Source of the DNA: Catonia carolina
Lineage: Eukaryota; Arthropoda; Insecta; Hemiptera; Achilidae
Direction of reading: 5' to 3'
DNA: 64,000 nucleotides
NCBI GenBank assembly: GCA_035578175.1
Contig: JAQMRL010000004.1
Span: 40,815,401 to 40,879,400 of the forward strand
Every line of letters starts with the position of its first letter. Position 1 is the first letter of the stretch. This document shows, in pieces, positions 10,382 to 21,364 of the stretch. The notes beneath the pieces are model-generated. The model worked only from the letters and a program-made list of their open reading frames with translations. It ran no database searches and had not been told where the DNA came from. A program made the translations under genes and the position numbers.

Positions 10382-10405
10382 TAACGTCTAAGTTGAAATA
10401 CGTTA
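10382..10405. repeat. Inverted repeat TAACGT...ACGTTA at unit start
   Basis: TAACGT and ACGTTA, separated by 12 bases, form a 6-bp-stem hairpin at the first bases of the unit. The same sequence occurs at 14113 and 17897. In copy A it abuts the retroelement LTR, so the element inserted at or next to it. Confidence 0.5.
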
Positions 10406-10896
10406 CTGTGGGTTTTTGTTTCATATCTGGCGCTGCATTTCAGTTTGTATTAATAATTATCTCTGTTCACCGTAAGCTGACGCTATCTGTCTTTTTTCCA
10501 TTGTACTATTCTAGCCTGTGTTGAATTTTATTTCTGGTAATTTATTTATGTACGTTTTTTCCTTGTTCGTGTACACTCTTGGTTGTATTGTGAAATCGAA
10601 CGGTCGCTTACATTAATATGTTTCGCCGATTTTATACTTTTATTCTTTTAGTTAAAGAATGTCGTTTTTATTTTAAACTGTTGCGTGATTATTATTGCTG
10701 ATGTGTACACAAATTATAATTAGTTAAATTGCAATTATGATTAGTCTTTTTATCTGCTGTTTTTTTTTAAATCTTTTTTATGATGTTACGTAATTTGTAA
10801 AAGTCTTTACCGGGTTTGTGTTTTACCATTTTGGTTATGAAAATTATCTTGGTTTCACCGGCTAAATTTATTTTGTGTTCTACTCTGGGACTGTTC

Positions 10897-10926
10897 TTCG
10901 GCTATAGGAGATTCGGCTATAGGAGA
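10897..10926 (+). repeat. 15-bp direct duplication
   Basis: TTCGGCTATAGGAGA occurs twice in tandem. The pair is kept in copies B (from about 14628) and C (from about 18412), so the duplication predates amplification of the 3.78-kb unit. Confidence 0.85.
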
Positions 10927-11043
10927 TTTCAACTATGGGTTCATTTCGGTTCAGGAATATTTTCTGTTCTAACAATTTGGAGGGTTGAAGTTTGGATAGC
11001 TGTGCCATTCACCTTACCTTGCACAAGTTTGGTTCCGGAGGAT

Positions 11044-11070
11044 GACTCTCCCGGGTTCGATTCCTGAATC
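11044..11070 (+). other. tRNA T-arm / B-box-like sequence in copy A
   Basis: GGTTCGATTCC at 11054-11064, preceded by CTCCCG, matches the pol III B box and the T arm of tRNAs. The stem here pairs at four of five positions, counting one G-T. Equivalents are at 14786-14796 and 18570-18580, where a T-to-G difference after the box weakens the stem. I see no convincing A box or cloverleaf, so this may be a worn tRNA-derived (SINE-like) remnant, not a tRNA gene. Confidence 0.3.
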
Positions 11071-13346
11071 TAGAAAATTTGGCTGCTAACATATGTCACT
11101 TCCTGCAGTGGCTGTTTAATCTATTCTACTGTTTATTTGGCCGATGATCATCGATTCTATCCTGGAAGGTTTGATTTCTGCAAATCGGTATGTTTGGTTA
11201 AAATTTTCTTTTGGGGAAAATCTCTGTTGTTTCTACTTGAACATTTCTGCGCTCGTCAGGAATGTTTGCCTGTACTGTGCATGTCATGTACGGAAAATAT
11301 TGGTGAACGAACTTGCCTATTACTTAACTTAAAAATATTTAAAATCAAAAATTTATCATGTTTTCCTCTTTTATAATGAATATTCTTTATTTATAATCTT
11401 GGCGTTTATTATAAATTTTATAATTTTTTTATATATTTTTGTTTTTCTTATTGTCTTTAATAATTTTGTAAAAGCTACCATGGTACGCAATGCATTTATA
11501 AAAAAAAACTATTATGATATCATACTATTAACAGACAATGATCTGATCTGATGCAAAATTTATTCTTCCATTAAAAAGTTTTTTACTATAGTAAATTCTT
11601 CAAAAATAAATAAATCAGTTTAATTTTGGTAAAATTGTATCTGTTACAATGAAAACTTAAAATATCTAACTGAAACTTATTATTCATTAAATATTGCAGT
11701 TTAAATTCATTTGTGAGATTCTCTTAAAATTTTCCTGAAGTTATTTATTCAGGCACTTAATTCTGTAATAACTATATTGTGTTCATATTACTATTTTTTT
11801 TTGCTTTTATTTTAAAAAGAAACAACTTGGATTTGTTACTAATTAATTAATATTATTATATTTCTTGTGTGATTTTTTTTTATGCAATTATAATCATATG
11901 CAACAACAACTCTTTTTTTTTTTGCTGCCTTATGTTTTTTGTCCACCCCTGGGCCAACCTATCGATGTGGATAGAGGGGGGTTAGTTTGTACAGTGGTCC
12001 AAGTCGCTGTCCTGTTTGTGACAGTTCTGGGTTCTTGGTGTCCGGTGTCCGACCTTTGATGTTTTTGGTGGCGTGTTGTGCCCATGACATCATGGTCTGT
12101 GTTTACAGGCATTTTTGTGCCTTTTGTTTGCTGCCGTGGTGCAGTGGTCATGTTGGTGGACACGTTTTTGGTTTCTGTCACGGTGTTTGTGTGACAGTGT
12201 GTCGTGTGTGGTGCACACTTGTTTTTTTTGGGTAAATATTTTTGATTATAAGCTGTTGTTGTTGTATATGTGATAAAATTTTGTTTAAGTAAAAATGTAT
12301 TTTAGTAATTGTAAAGAATTTTCAGATTTACTGCCGCTGTGAGATGCTGTTAGAGCTATTTAGTGTTGTTTATTGTCATCGCTTTTCTTGTAATGTTTTT
12401 TGAAATTTTTTTTTTGAAATAGCTGATTGCTTTTAGAGTTGTAATTTTCTTGTCACTAATTTTTTTTTTTAAATGTTGCTGACATTTTCAGAGTTGCTGT
12501 TTCGAGTTGTTTTATTGTCGCTAATTGTTAATGTTAAAATTTTTTTGATGTTGAATATTTTTTTTAGCGTTAAATTTTTTTCTTGTGGCTGATTTGTTTT
12601 CGAGGCCCTGATCTGTTCTGAGTTGCTGTTATGGTGTTCGCAAATATTTTCTTATCTGCTGCTAAATTTTTTTTGATGTTACTATTTTGTTTTAGACTTG
12701 CAGTTTTTTTGAGTAGCTGATGTGTTTGGATTTACTGTCACGGCGATGTGTGTTCCGAGGTGTTTTGGTTTTAGGTTTTGTGCGAAACACACACCAAGCC
12801 TGATGTGGAAGGTTGGTGCTGTTGTTCGTTTTTGTGTCGTAGTGGTTGGGTGCTCGTGTTTCTTTCTGTTTTGGTCTTGTGGTGTTTTGCTATTTCATTT
12901 TTGTTTCAGCTTTCTGTTAGTCGCCTTTGGTTGTGGTCTGGTGGCGAAGTGTGGTTGTCGCTATGAGCGAATTTTGTTTTTGTTTTCCCCTTTCGGTTGG
13001 TGGCCTTTGTGGTCGACCAAGCCCCTCCCCTTTTGTAAGTCCTTGTGACTCCCTCCCTTTTTCCCCCTGTCCCTCTTCGCTTTCCCAGTACCTGTTTTGT
13101 ATTTGGCCTTTTGTTTTCATTTTGTTGTCTCGACTTCAGTCAGCTGGTTTTCTTTCAGATGTTACACGGAGCTACCTTCATTTGTGATCACCACTTCTGG
13201 TACGGCGGTTGTTGCCGTGTTGTGGTCGATAGTTTTGTTGTGTCGAGGCGAAAGTTTTGCGATCGCCCTTTCTATTCCCGATTTGTCTTTTCCCCTGCCC
13301 CCTTCCCGAAACCTTACCCTCCCCTTTTTCCCTTTTGCCATGTTGT

Positions 13347-13420
13347 GGTTACCCTTTGTGGGTGTTTGTGGTTACCCTTTGTGGGTGTTTGTTGTTACCC
13401 TTTCCCCTGTTTACCCTTTA
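13347..13420 (+). repeat. 23-bp GGTTACCCTTTGTGGGTG minisatellite
   Basis: GGTTACCCTTTGTGGGTGTT appears twice in tandem, then decays into further TTACCCTTT words. The copy B equivalent is at 17131-17204. The words are not a standard insect telomere repeat. Confidence 0.7.
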
Positions 13421-13715
13421 CCCTTTGTTGGTTGTTGGACGAGTTAGGGAGGCGTCCTTAACTTCTCCCGGTGTTGTGGGCCTGTTGCTTCGTGCATCCC
13501 ACTTTCGGGTGTTTCGAGGTTTCTCCTCGAACCCCGCTACGCTTCGGCGTTTCTGAGCTTCTGTGCGTCGTTAGTCGTTGACTAATTTTTGGTGTTTTGT
13601 TTTTGGTTTCGGGGCTTTGCCGATTTCGACTTTGTTGTTAGGTGGTATCGGGGTTGTTGTATGGGCGACAACTTCCGGTACCATTGCTGCGTTGTGGAGA
13701 GGGGTGCTTGAGGGG

Positions 13716-13925
13716 CTTCCCTTTGTTGGGCGGTTTCCTTGAGCATTGCTTCTCGGAGAGGGGTGTCGTGGTACCTCCCCTTAGTTGGGTGGGTGCTTCC
13801 GATGCCGCTTCTCGGAGGGAGGTTTCGGAGTGTCTTCCCTTTGTTGGGCGGGCATTTCCGATTCCTGCTCTCGAGGGTCGTCCGTGCTTCCGGGTCTCCG
13901 TGCTTCTTCCCTTAGTTGGGCGGAT
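13716..13925 (+). repeat. Imperfect 60-70-bp minisatellite, about 3.5 copies
   Basis: The anchor TTCCCTTTGTTGGGCGG or CCCCTTAGTTGGGTGG recurs near 13716, 13775, 13834 and 13905, with related TTCTCGGAG words between. It is much more GC-rich than the surrounding repeat. Confidence 0.65.
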
Positions 13926-14027
13926 AGTAGTGGGGAGACGGTGGTTCTGGCGCACCCAAAAATTTTTTTTTCTAAATTTGTCCATTGTTCTGTCGGTGTT
14001 TTGTAGTCGCAGTCTCTGTATTGTGAG

Positions 14028-14048
14028 TCGTCGTCGTCGTCGTCGTCG
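14028..14048 (+). repeat. (TCG)7 microsatellite, copy A
   Basis: Seven perfect TCG triplets. Copy B has the same length at 17812-17832, which supports very recent duplication of the unit. Confidence 0.95.
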
Positions 14049-17000
14049 CTCCTCTTGCTTGGCCAAACAAAGCCATTTCTTAGCTTTGTTTGTTCTTGGC
14101 GGGGGGAGTCTGTAACGTCTAAGTTGAAATACGTTACTGTGGGTTTTTGTTTCATATCTGGCGCTGCATTTCAGTTTGTATTAATAATTATCTCTGTTCA
14201 CCGTAAGCTGACGCTATCTGTCTTTTTTCCATTGTACTATTCTAGCCTGTGTTGAATTTTATTTCTGGTAATTTATTTATGTACGTTTTTTCCTTGTTCG
14301 TGTACACTCTTGGTTGTATTGTGAAATCGAACGGTCGCTTACATTAATATGTTTCGCCGATTTTATACTTTTATTCTTTTAGTTAAAGAATGTCGTTTTT
14401 ATTTTAAACTGTTGCGTGATTATTATTGCTGATGTGTACACAAATTATAATTAGTTAAATTGCAATTATGATTAGTCTTTTTATCTGCTGTTTTTTTTTT
14501 AAATCTTTTTTATGATGTTACGTAATTTGTAAAAGTCTTTACCGGGTTTGTGTTTTACCATTTTGGTTATGAAAATTTTCTTGGTTTCACCGGCTAAATT
14601 TATTTTGTGTTCTACTCTGGGACTGTTCTTCGGCTATAGGAGATTCGGCTATAGGAGATTTCAACTATGGGTTCATTTCGGTTCAGGAATATTTTCTGTT
14701 CTAACAATTTGGAGGGTTGAAGTTTGGATGGCTGTGCCATTCACCTTACCTTGCACAAGTTTGGTTCCGGAGGATGACTCTCCCGGGTTCGATTCCGGAA
14801 TCTAGAAAATTTGGCTGCTAACATATGTCACTTCCTGCAGTGGCTGTTTAATCTATTCTACTGTTTATTTGGCCGATGATCATCGATTCTATCCTGGAAG
14901 GTTTGATTTCTGCAAACCGGTATGTTTGGTTAAAATTTTCTTTTGGGGAAAATCTCTGTTGTTTCTACTTGAACATTTCTGCGCTCGTCAGGAATGTTTG
15001 CCTGTACTGTGCATGTCATGTACGGAAAATATTGGTGAACGAACTTGCCTATTACTTAACTTAAAAATATTTAAAATCAAAAATTTATCATGTTTTCCTC
15101 TTTTATAATGAATATTCTTTATTTATAATCTTGGCGTTTATTATTATAAATTTTATAATTTTTTTATATATTTTTGTTTTTCTTATTGTCTTTAATAATT
15201 TTGTAAAAGCTACCATGGTACGCAATGCATTTATAAAAAAAAAAACTATTATGATATCATACTATTAACAGACAATGATCTGATCTGATGCAAAATTTAT
15301 TCTTCCATTAAAAAGTTTTTTACTATAGTAAATTCTTCAAAAATAAATAAATCAGTTTAATTTTGGTAAAATTGTATCTGTTACAATGAAAACTTAAAAT
15401 ATCTAACTGAAACTTATTATTCATTAAATATTGCAGTTTAAATTCATTTGTGAGATTCTCTTAAAATTTTCCTGAAGTTATTTATTCAGGCACTTAATTC
15501 TGTAATAACTATATTGTGTTCATATTACTATTTTTTTTTGCTTTTATTTTAAAAAGAAACAACTTGAATTTGTTACTAATTAATTAATATTATTATATTT
15601 CTTGTGTGATTTTTTTTTATGCAATTATAATCATATGCAACAACAACTCTTTTTTTTTTTGCTGCCTTATGTTTTTTGTCCACCCCTGGGCCAACCTATC
15701 GATGTGGATAGAGAGGGGAGGTGACAAAGTGGTCGCAGAGTACGTGGTTTTGATTTGGACCATTTAGTTGGTACAGTGGTCCAAGTCGCTGTCCTGTTTG
15801 TGACAGTTCTGGGTTCTTGGTGTCCGGTGTCCGACCTTTGATGTTTTTGGTGGCGTGTTGTGCCCATGACATCATGGTCTGTGTTTACAGGCATTTTTGT
15901 GCCTTTTGTTCGCTGCCGTGGTGCAGTGGTCATGTTGGTGGACACGTTTTTGGTTTCTGTCACGGTGTTTGTGTGACAGTGTGTCGTGTGTGGTGCACAC
16001 TTGTTTTTTTTTGGGTAAATATTTTTGATTATAAGCTGTTGTTGTTGTATATGTGATAAAATTTTGTTTAAGTAAAAATGTATTTTAGTAATTGTAAAGA
16101 ATTTTCAGATTTACTGCCGCTGTGAGATGCTGTTAGAGCTATTTAGTGTTGTTTATTGTCATCGCTTTTCTTGTAATGTTTTTTGAAATTTTTTTTTTTG
16201 AAATAGCTGATTGCTTTTAGAGTTGTAATTTTCTTGTCACTAATTTTTTTTTTTAAATGTTGCTGACATTTTCAGAGTTGCTGTTTCGAGTTGTTTTATT
16301 GTCGCTAATTGTTAATGTTAAAATTTTTTTGATGTTGAATATTTTTTTTAGCGTTAAATTTTTTTCTTGTGGCTGATTTGTTTTCGAGGCCCTGATCTGT
16401 TCTGAGTTGCTGTTATGGTGTTCGCAAATATTTTCTTATCTGCTGCTAAATTTTTTTTGATGTTACTATTTTGTTTTAGACTTGCAGTTTTTTTGAGTAG
16501 CTGATGTGTTTGGATTTACTGTCACGGCGATGTGTGTTCCGAGGTGTTTTGGTTTTAGGTTTTGTGCGAAACACACACCAAGCCTGATGTGGAAGGTTGG
16601 TGCTGTTGTTCGTTTTTGTGTCGTAGTGGTTGGGTGCTCGTGTTTCTTTCTGTTTTGGTCTTGTGGTGTTTTGCTATTTCATTTTTGTTTCAGCTTTCTG
16701 TTAGTCGCCTTTGGTTGTGGTCTGGTGGCGAAGTGTGGTTGTCGCTATGAGCGAATTTTGTTTTTGTTTTCCCCTTTCGGTTGGTGGCCTTTGTGGTCGA
16801 CCAAGCCCCTCCCCTTTTGTAAGTCCTTGTGACTCCCTCCCTTTTTCCCCCTGTCCCTCTTCGCTTTCCCAGTACCTGTTTTGTATTTGGCCTTTTGTTT
16901 TCATTTTGTTGTCTCGACTTCAGTCAGCTGGTTTTCTTTCAGATGTTACACGGAGCTACCTTCATTTGTGATCACCACTTCTGGTACGGCGGTTGTTGCC

Positions 17001-17499
17001 GTGTTGTGGTCGATAGTTTTGTTGTGTCGAGGCGAAAGTTTTGCGATCGCCCTTTCTATTCCCGATTTGTCTTTTCCCCTGCCCCCTTCCCGAAACCTTA
17101 CCCTCCCCTTTTTCCCTTTTGCCATGTTGTGGTTACCCTTTGTGGGTGTTTGTGGTTACCCTTTGTGGGTGTTTGTTGTTACCCTTTCCCCTGTTTACCC
17201 TTTACCCTTTGTTGGTTGTTGGACGAGTTAGGGAGGCGTCCTTAACTTCTCCCGGTGTTGTGGGCCTGTTGCTTCGTGCATCCCACTTTCGGGTGTTTCG
17301 AGGTTTCTCCTCGAACCCCGCTACGCTTCGGCGTTTCTGAGCTTCTGTGCGTCGTTAGTCGTTGACTAATTTTTGGTGTTTTGTTTTTGGTTTCGGGGCT
17401 TTGCCGATTTCGACTTTGTTGTTAGGTGGTATCGGGGTTGTTGTATGGGCGACAACTTCCGGTACCATTGCTGCGTTGTGGAGAGGGGTGCTTGAGGGG

Positions 17500-17709
17500 C
17501 TTCCCTTTGTTGGGCGGTTTCCTTGAGCATTGCTTCTCGGAGAGGGGTGTCGTGGTACCTCCCCTTAGTTGGGTGGGTGCTTCCGATGCCGCTTCTCGGA
17601 GGGAGGTTTCGGAGTGTCTTCCCTTTGTTGGGCGGGCATTTCCGATTCCTGCTCTCGAGGGTCGTCCGTGCTTCCGGGTCTCCGTGCTTCTTCCCTTAGT
17701 TGGGCGGAT
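17500..17709 (+). repeat. 60-70-bp minisatellite, copy B
   Basis: Same copy number and spacing as its counterpart at 13716-13925. No expansion difference is visible between the two units. Confidence 0.65.
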
Positions 17710-17811
17710 AGTAGTGGGGAGACGGTGGTTCTGGCGCACCCAAAAATTTTTTTTTCTAAATTTGTCCATTGTTCTGTCGGTGTTTTGTAGTCGCAGTCTC
17801 TGTATTGTGAG

Positions 17812-17832
17812 TCGTCGTCGTCGTCGTCGTCG
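17812..17832 (+). repeat. (TCG)7 microsatellite, copy B
   Basis: Seven perfect TCG triplets, as in copy A. Confidence 0.95.
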
Positions 17833-17896
17833 CTCCTCTTGCTTGGCCAAACAAAGCCATTTCTTAGCTTTGTTTGTTCTTGGCGGGGGGAGTCTG

Positions 17897-19506
17897 TAAC
17901 GTCTAAGTTGAAATACGTTACTGTGGGTTTTTGTTTCATATCTGGCGCTGCATTTCAGTTTGTATTAATAATTATCTCTGTTCACCGTAAGCTGACGCTA
18001 TCTGTCTTTTTTCCATTGTACTATTCTAGCCTGTGTTGAATTTTATTTCTGGTAATTTATTTATGTACGTTTTTTCCTTGTTCGTGTACACTCTTGGTTG
18101 TATTGTGAAATCGAACGGTCGCTTACATTAATATGTTTCGCCGATTTTATACTTTTATTCTTTTAGTTAAAGAATGTCGTTTTTATTTTAAACTGTTGCG
18201 TGATTATTATTGCTGATGTGTACACAAATTATAATTAGTTAAATTGCAATTATGATTAGTCTTTTTATCTGCTGTTTTTTTTTTAAATCTTTTTTATGAT
18301 GTTACGTAATTTGTAAAAGTCTTTACCGGGTTTGTGTTTTACCATTTTGGTTATGAAAATTTTCTTGGTTTCACCGGCTAAATTTATTTTGTGTTCTACT
18401 CTGGGACTGTTCTTCGGCTATAGGAGATTCGGCTATAGGAGATTTCAACTATGGGTTCATTTCGGTTCAGGAATATTTTCTGTTCTAACAATTTGGAGGG
18501 TTGAAGTTTGGATAGCTGTGCCATTCACCTTACCTTGCACAAGTTTGGTTCCGGAGGATGACTCTCCCGGGTTCGATTCCGGAATCTAGAAAATTTGGCT
18601 GCTAACATATGTCACTTCCTGCAGTGGCTGTTTAATCTATTCTACTGTTTATTTGGCCGATGATCATCTATTCTATCCTGGAAGGTTTGATTTCTGCAAA
18701 CCGGTATGTTTGGTTAAAATTTTCTTTTGGGGAAAATCTCTGTTGTTTCTACTTGAACATTTCTGCGCTCGTCAGGAATGTTTGCCTGTACTGTGCATGT
18801 CATGTACGGAAAATATTGGTGAACGAACTTGCCTATTACTTAACTTAAAAATATTTAAAATCAAAAATTTATCATGTTTTCCTCTTTTATAATGAATATT
18901 CTTTATTTATAATCTTGGCGTTTATTATTATAAATTTTATAATTTTTTTATATATTTTTGTTTTTCTTATTGTCTTTAATAATTTTGTAAAAGCTACCAT
19001 GGTACGCAATGCATTTATAAAAAAAAACTATTATGATATCATACTATTAACAGACAATGATCTGATCTGATGCAAAATTTATTCTTCCATTAAAAAGTTT
19101 TTTACTATAGTAAATTCTTCAAAAATAAATAAATCAGTTTAATTTTGGTAAAATTGTATCTGTTACAATGAAAACTTAAAATATCTAACTGAAACTTATT
19201 ATTCATTAAATATTGCAGTTTAAATTCATTTGTGAGATTCTCTTAAAATTTTCCTGAAGTTATTTATTCAGGCACTTAATTCTGTAATAACTATATTGTG
19301 TTCATATTACTATTTTTTTTTGCTTTTATTTTAAAAAGAAACAACTTGGATTTGTTACTAATTAATTAATATTATTATATTTCTTGTGTGATTTTTTTTT
19401 ATGCAATTATAATCATATGCAACAACAACTCTTTTTTTTTTTGCTGCCTTATGTTTTTTGTCCACCCCTGGGCCAACCTATCGATGTGGATAGAGAGGGG
19501 AGGTGA
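17897..19506 (+). repeat. 3.78-kb tandem repeat, copy C (truncated)
   Basis: Matches copy B from its first base to AGGTGA at 19501-19506 and then stops. The remaining 2.2 kb of the unit, including the GC-rich half, are missing. Two or three bases later the 1860-bp array begins. Small private differences (for example CATCTATT where B has CATCGATT near 18665) show it is not a pure copy of B. Confidence 0.85.
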
Positions 19507-19512
19507 TAAGTT
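19504..19512. other. Junction of the 3.78-kb repeat with the 1860-bp array
   Basis: Similarity to copy B ends at 19506, and similarity to the 1860-bp unit starts at AGTTTTATTTTGATAC (19509). At most a couple of bases are unassigned, so the join is blunt or used very short microhomology. Confidence 0.8.
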
Positions 19513-21364
19513 TTATTTTGATACATATTTTTTTGTTTCTGTTAAACACAATAATAGCGTAGGTCAAAAATGATTTGTCTAGTAACGTCTTGTCAAGTCT
19601 ATTTTTCGTTGATTTAGGATCTGTTAGTTAAAGGGAAATTTATAAGCAGTATTTATATCTTCTACACAGGCAGTGTAAAAATATAACTTTTAACACCTGA
19701 TTCGTACAGATGAGATAAATAAAAAATAATTTGGCGACAGCAATCGCTTACTTGTCGTAGCGAAAGTATAAGCAGAAAAATTACGATCCCGATAGCTGTG
19801 ATTTTATAGAGTTTTAGGCCTGTAATCAGTGTTTATGTAGGCAGCTTGTTCGAATATTACAATTTTATAAGCATTTTCAGATGCGACTTTTTAACGTTCC
19901 GAAACCGAACAATTCATGCGTTCTCTTAAGCAAGGTAGGCTAATAAAATTACTTATTTTCAAACCAATTTGTCACTAAACTAAAATGCTGGCTGTTGAAA
20001 TTGTTGTGCAATGAAAATTGTATTTTAGGTAAGCAGCGGACAAGGTGGTTTGAACCTCTAAAATGTTTTTTGAGTGAGATGAGTTGAATTGGTTTACATG
20101 GTCTTCTCACAGCGTTTATAATTATACTTATCAGAATGCCAGTCCTTCGGAAAATCGTGTACTTTCGACTCTCCGAATGACACCTGTATTTCATTATCAA
20201 CAGGGTTTGATTGTAAAATGAAATGCATGAATCTCAGATGAGATAACTCTGGCTAGTGTCGTTTATACCTCTACCTCTTCTGTTCATACGTGCTTTAAAC
20301 ATATAATTGGCTGACCCTGTGATAAACATGAATACATATTTACGGTCAGGAACTAGCAAATTACGTGCAAAAAATGTTTACCACTCTACCTTTTCATTAT
20401 GGCCACAATAAATTTCATCCATCTTAAAATACAGGAACTAATGAAATAAGAGTAAAGCCAGAAAACCTTTTATGAAAATACATCGGCCTATATATCATCA
20501 TTTTGTCAGACCGTTGATTTTTATTTTTCGACTAATGCTCGTTGGTAGAGCAAAATAGTTTTCTTGTTATAAAACCGATTAATGAGGTATATCTTCTTAC
20601 CCGGTAGGACATTGACTTTGTTTCGTCTCAAGATATTTTGAATTAGAATTTTCAGTTGCCTTCTACGTATCGTAATATTTATTTACAGTTATATAAAATC
20701 ATTCCCTTAAAAATATGATACATTACTGGCCAAAATTTATGTTACAAAAATCGAACAACTAGGAAAATAGATAACTCCCTTTTGTTTATTTTTCTTTGTG
20801 TCGGTATCGAATGAACACTCGTGATTTTTTAAAAAACCGTGTTAACATTTAGCAGCAAATGAAACCAATTTTTAATTTCCTGAAGAACTCGAAAGATCTC
20901 TACAATATGGTAGCCTACTACATATTTCGTAAGTGATATTTAACTAGAAACTATAAATCTCATTAAAAGGTACCTTCATATGTTCTGCCCTACCGTTAAC
21001 TAGAAGTTGACATTGGGTGTGGACTTTATATTACAATCACACTCGACGTGACGCCCAGAATCAGTACGGACCAATCAGAACGCAGCATATCCTGACGAAT
21101 GACGTAACGCTCAAGACACTTTGTCATTGGTTGACATCGGTGTGACGTAGTACAGTAATATAAACTCTCTGATTGGACAATATTAACCAATCAAAATGAC
21201 GCAAAAGAAGACATCTGATTGGTTAAAACTGGGCTTTCTTATTGGCCGAAAATACGAGACTCTGATTGGGCAATTATTACCTGAGCCGTTGACGTCACAT
21301 GCGCATCACACTCAACTTGGCCCGACTTACTCACGCAACCCTAATAGATCGTTTGTTGAATACC
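19509..21364 (+). repeat. 1860-bp array unit 1 (left edge)
   Basis: Lacks four bases (GTAC) in the word GATACGTACATATTT near 19520, so it is 1856 bp. Otherwise it is as close to consensus as interior units, with C at 19940. Promoter-like block 21012-21297. Confidence 0.95.
21012..21297. promoter_or_regulatory. CCAAT/CRE promoter-like block (unit 1; repeated in every unit)
   Basis: CCAAT cores on the plus strand lie at 21071 and 21187. Reverse-orientation ATTGG cores are at 21012, 21126, 21172, 21218, 21241 and 21265. TGACG cores are at 21049, 21093, 21100 (TGACGTAA), 21143, 21197 (TGACGCAA) and 21290 (perfect TGACGTCA), followed by an NRF1-like ATGCGCAT. TATAAA occurs on the plus strand at 21159-21164 and on the minus strand at 21025-21030. 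NF-Y binds CCAAT, and CREB/ATF-family factors bind TGACGTCA; dense mixtures are typical of strong, often bidirectional promoters. The layout recurs in all whole units. Transcription itself is inferred, not shown. Confidence 0.6.

Larger units (their letters stand above)
10382..14112 (+). repeat. 3.78-kb tandem repeat, copy A
   Basis: Almost identical to copy B, but about 45 bases are missing around 11977-11982. The unit begins at TAACGTC, directly after the LTR. Its first 2 kb are AT-rich. From about 12.7 to 14.1 kb it becomes GC-richer and pyrimidine-rich on the plus strand, with nested minisatellites. Many short overlapping frames occur on both strands (up to 157 codons at 13642-14115), but none has a recognisable domain, and opposite-strand frames over the same low-complexity DNA argue against coding. 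The whole unit is an undescribed repeat to me. Confidence 0.8.
14113..17896 (+). repeat. 3.78-kb tandem repeat, copy B (complete, 3784 bp)
   Basis: The only complete unit in the window. Compared with A it has about 45 extra bases near 15719-15762 and scattered indels in A or T runs. From 16.1 kb onward it is essentially identical to A at an offset of 3784. The stretch 16100-16510 contains degenerate GCTGATTGTTTT/GAGTTGCTGTT words. No gene is supported. Confidence 0.85.

Noticed and set aside
13347..13420. Telomere-like TTACCC words
   Set aside because: They belong to a 23-bp minisatellite and do not form the insect TTAGG (CCTAA) repeat.
13638..14155. Overlapping frames on both strands in the GC-rich part of the 3.78-kb unit (up to 157 codons)
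   Set aside because: Frames on opposite strands cover the same minisatellite and TCG repeat; Arg or Asp runs come from the TCG triplets. No domain seen.
14869..15108. 79-codon frame repeated in copies A, B and C
   Set aside because: Kept in all copies, but the copies are almost identical throughout, so conservation carries no information. It ends in AT-rich low-complexity codons and matches no family I know.
19820..19870. Possible tRNA around TTGTTCGAATATT in the array unit
   Set aside because: The T-loop-like word has no pairing T stem, no A box and no cloverleaf.
19949..20200. 83-codon minus-strand frame in every 1860-bp unit
   Set aside because: No recognisable domain. Between units the distinct changes in it are mostly amino-acid-altering (V to F, S to I, L to R, K to I, H to R) against two silent ones, as expected without protein selection.
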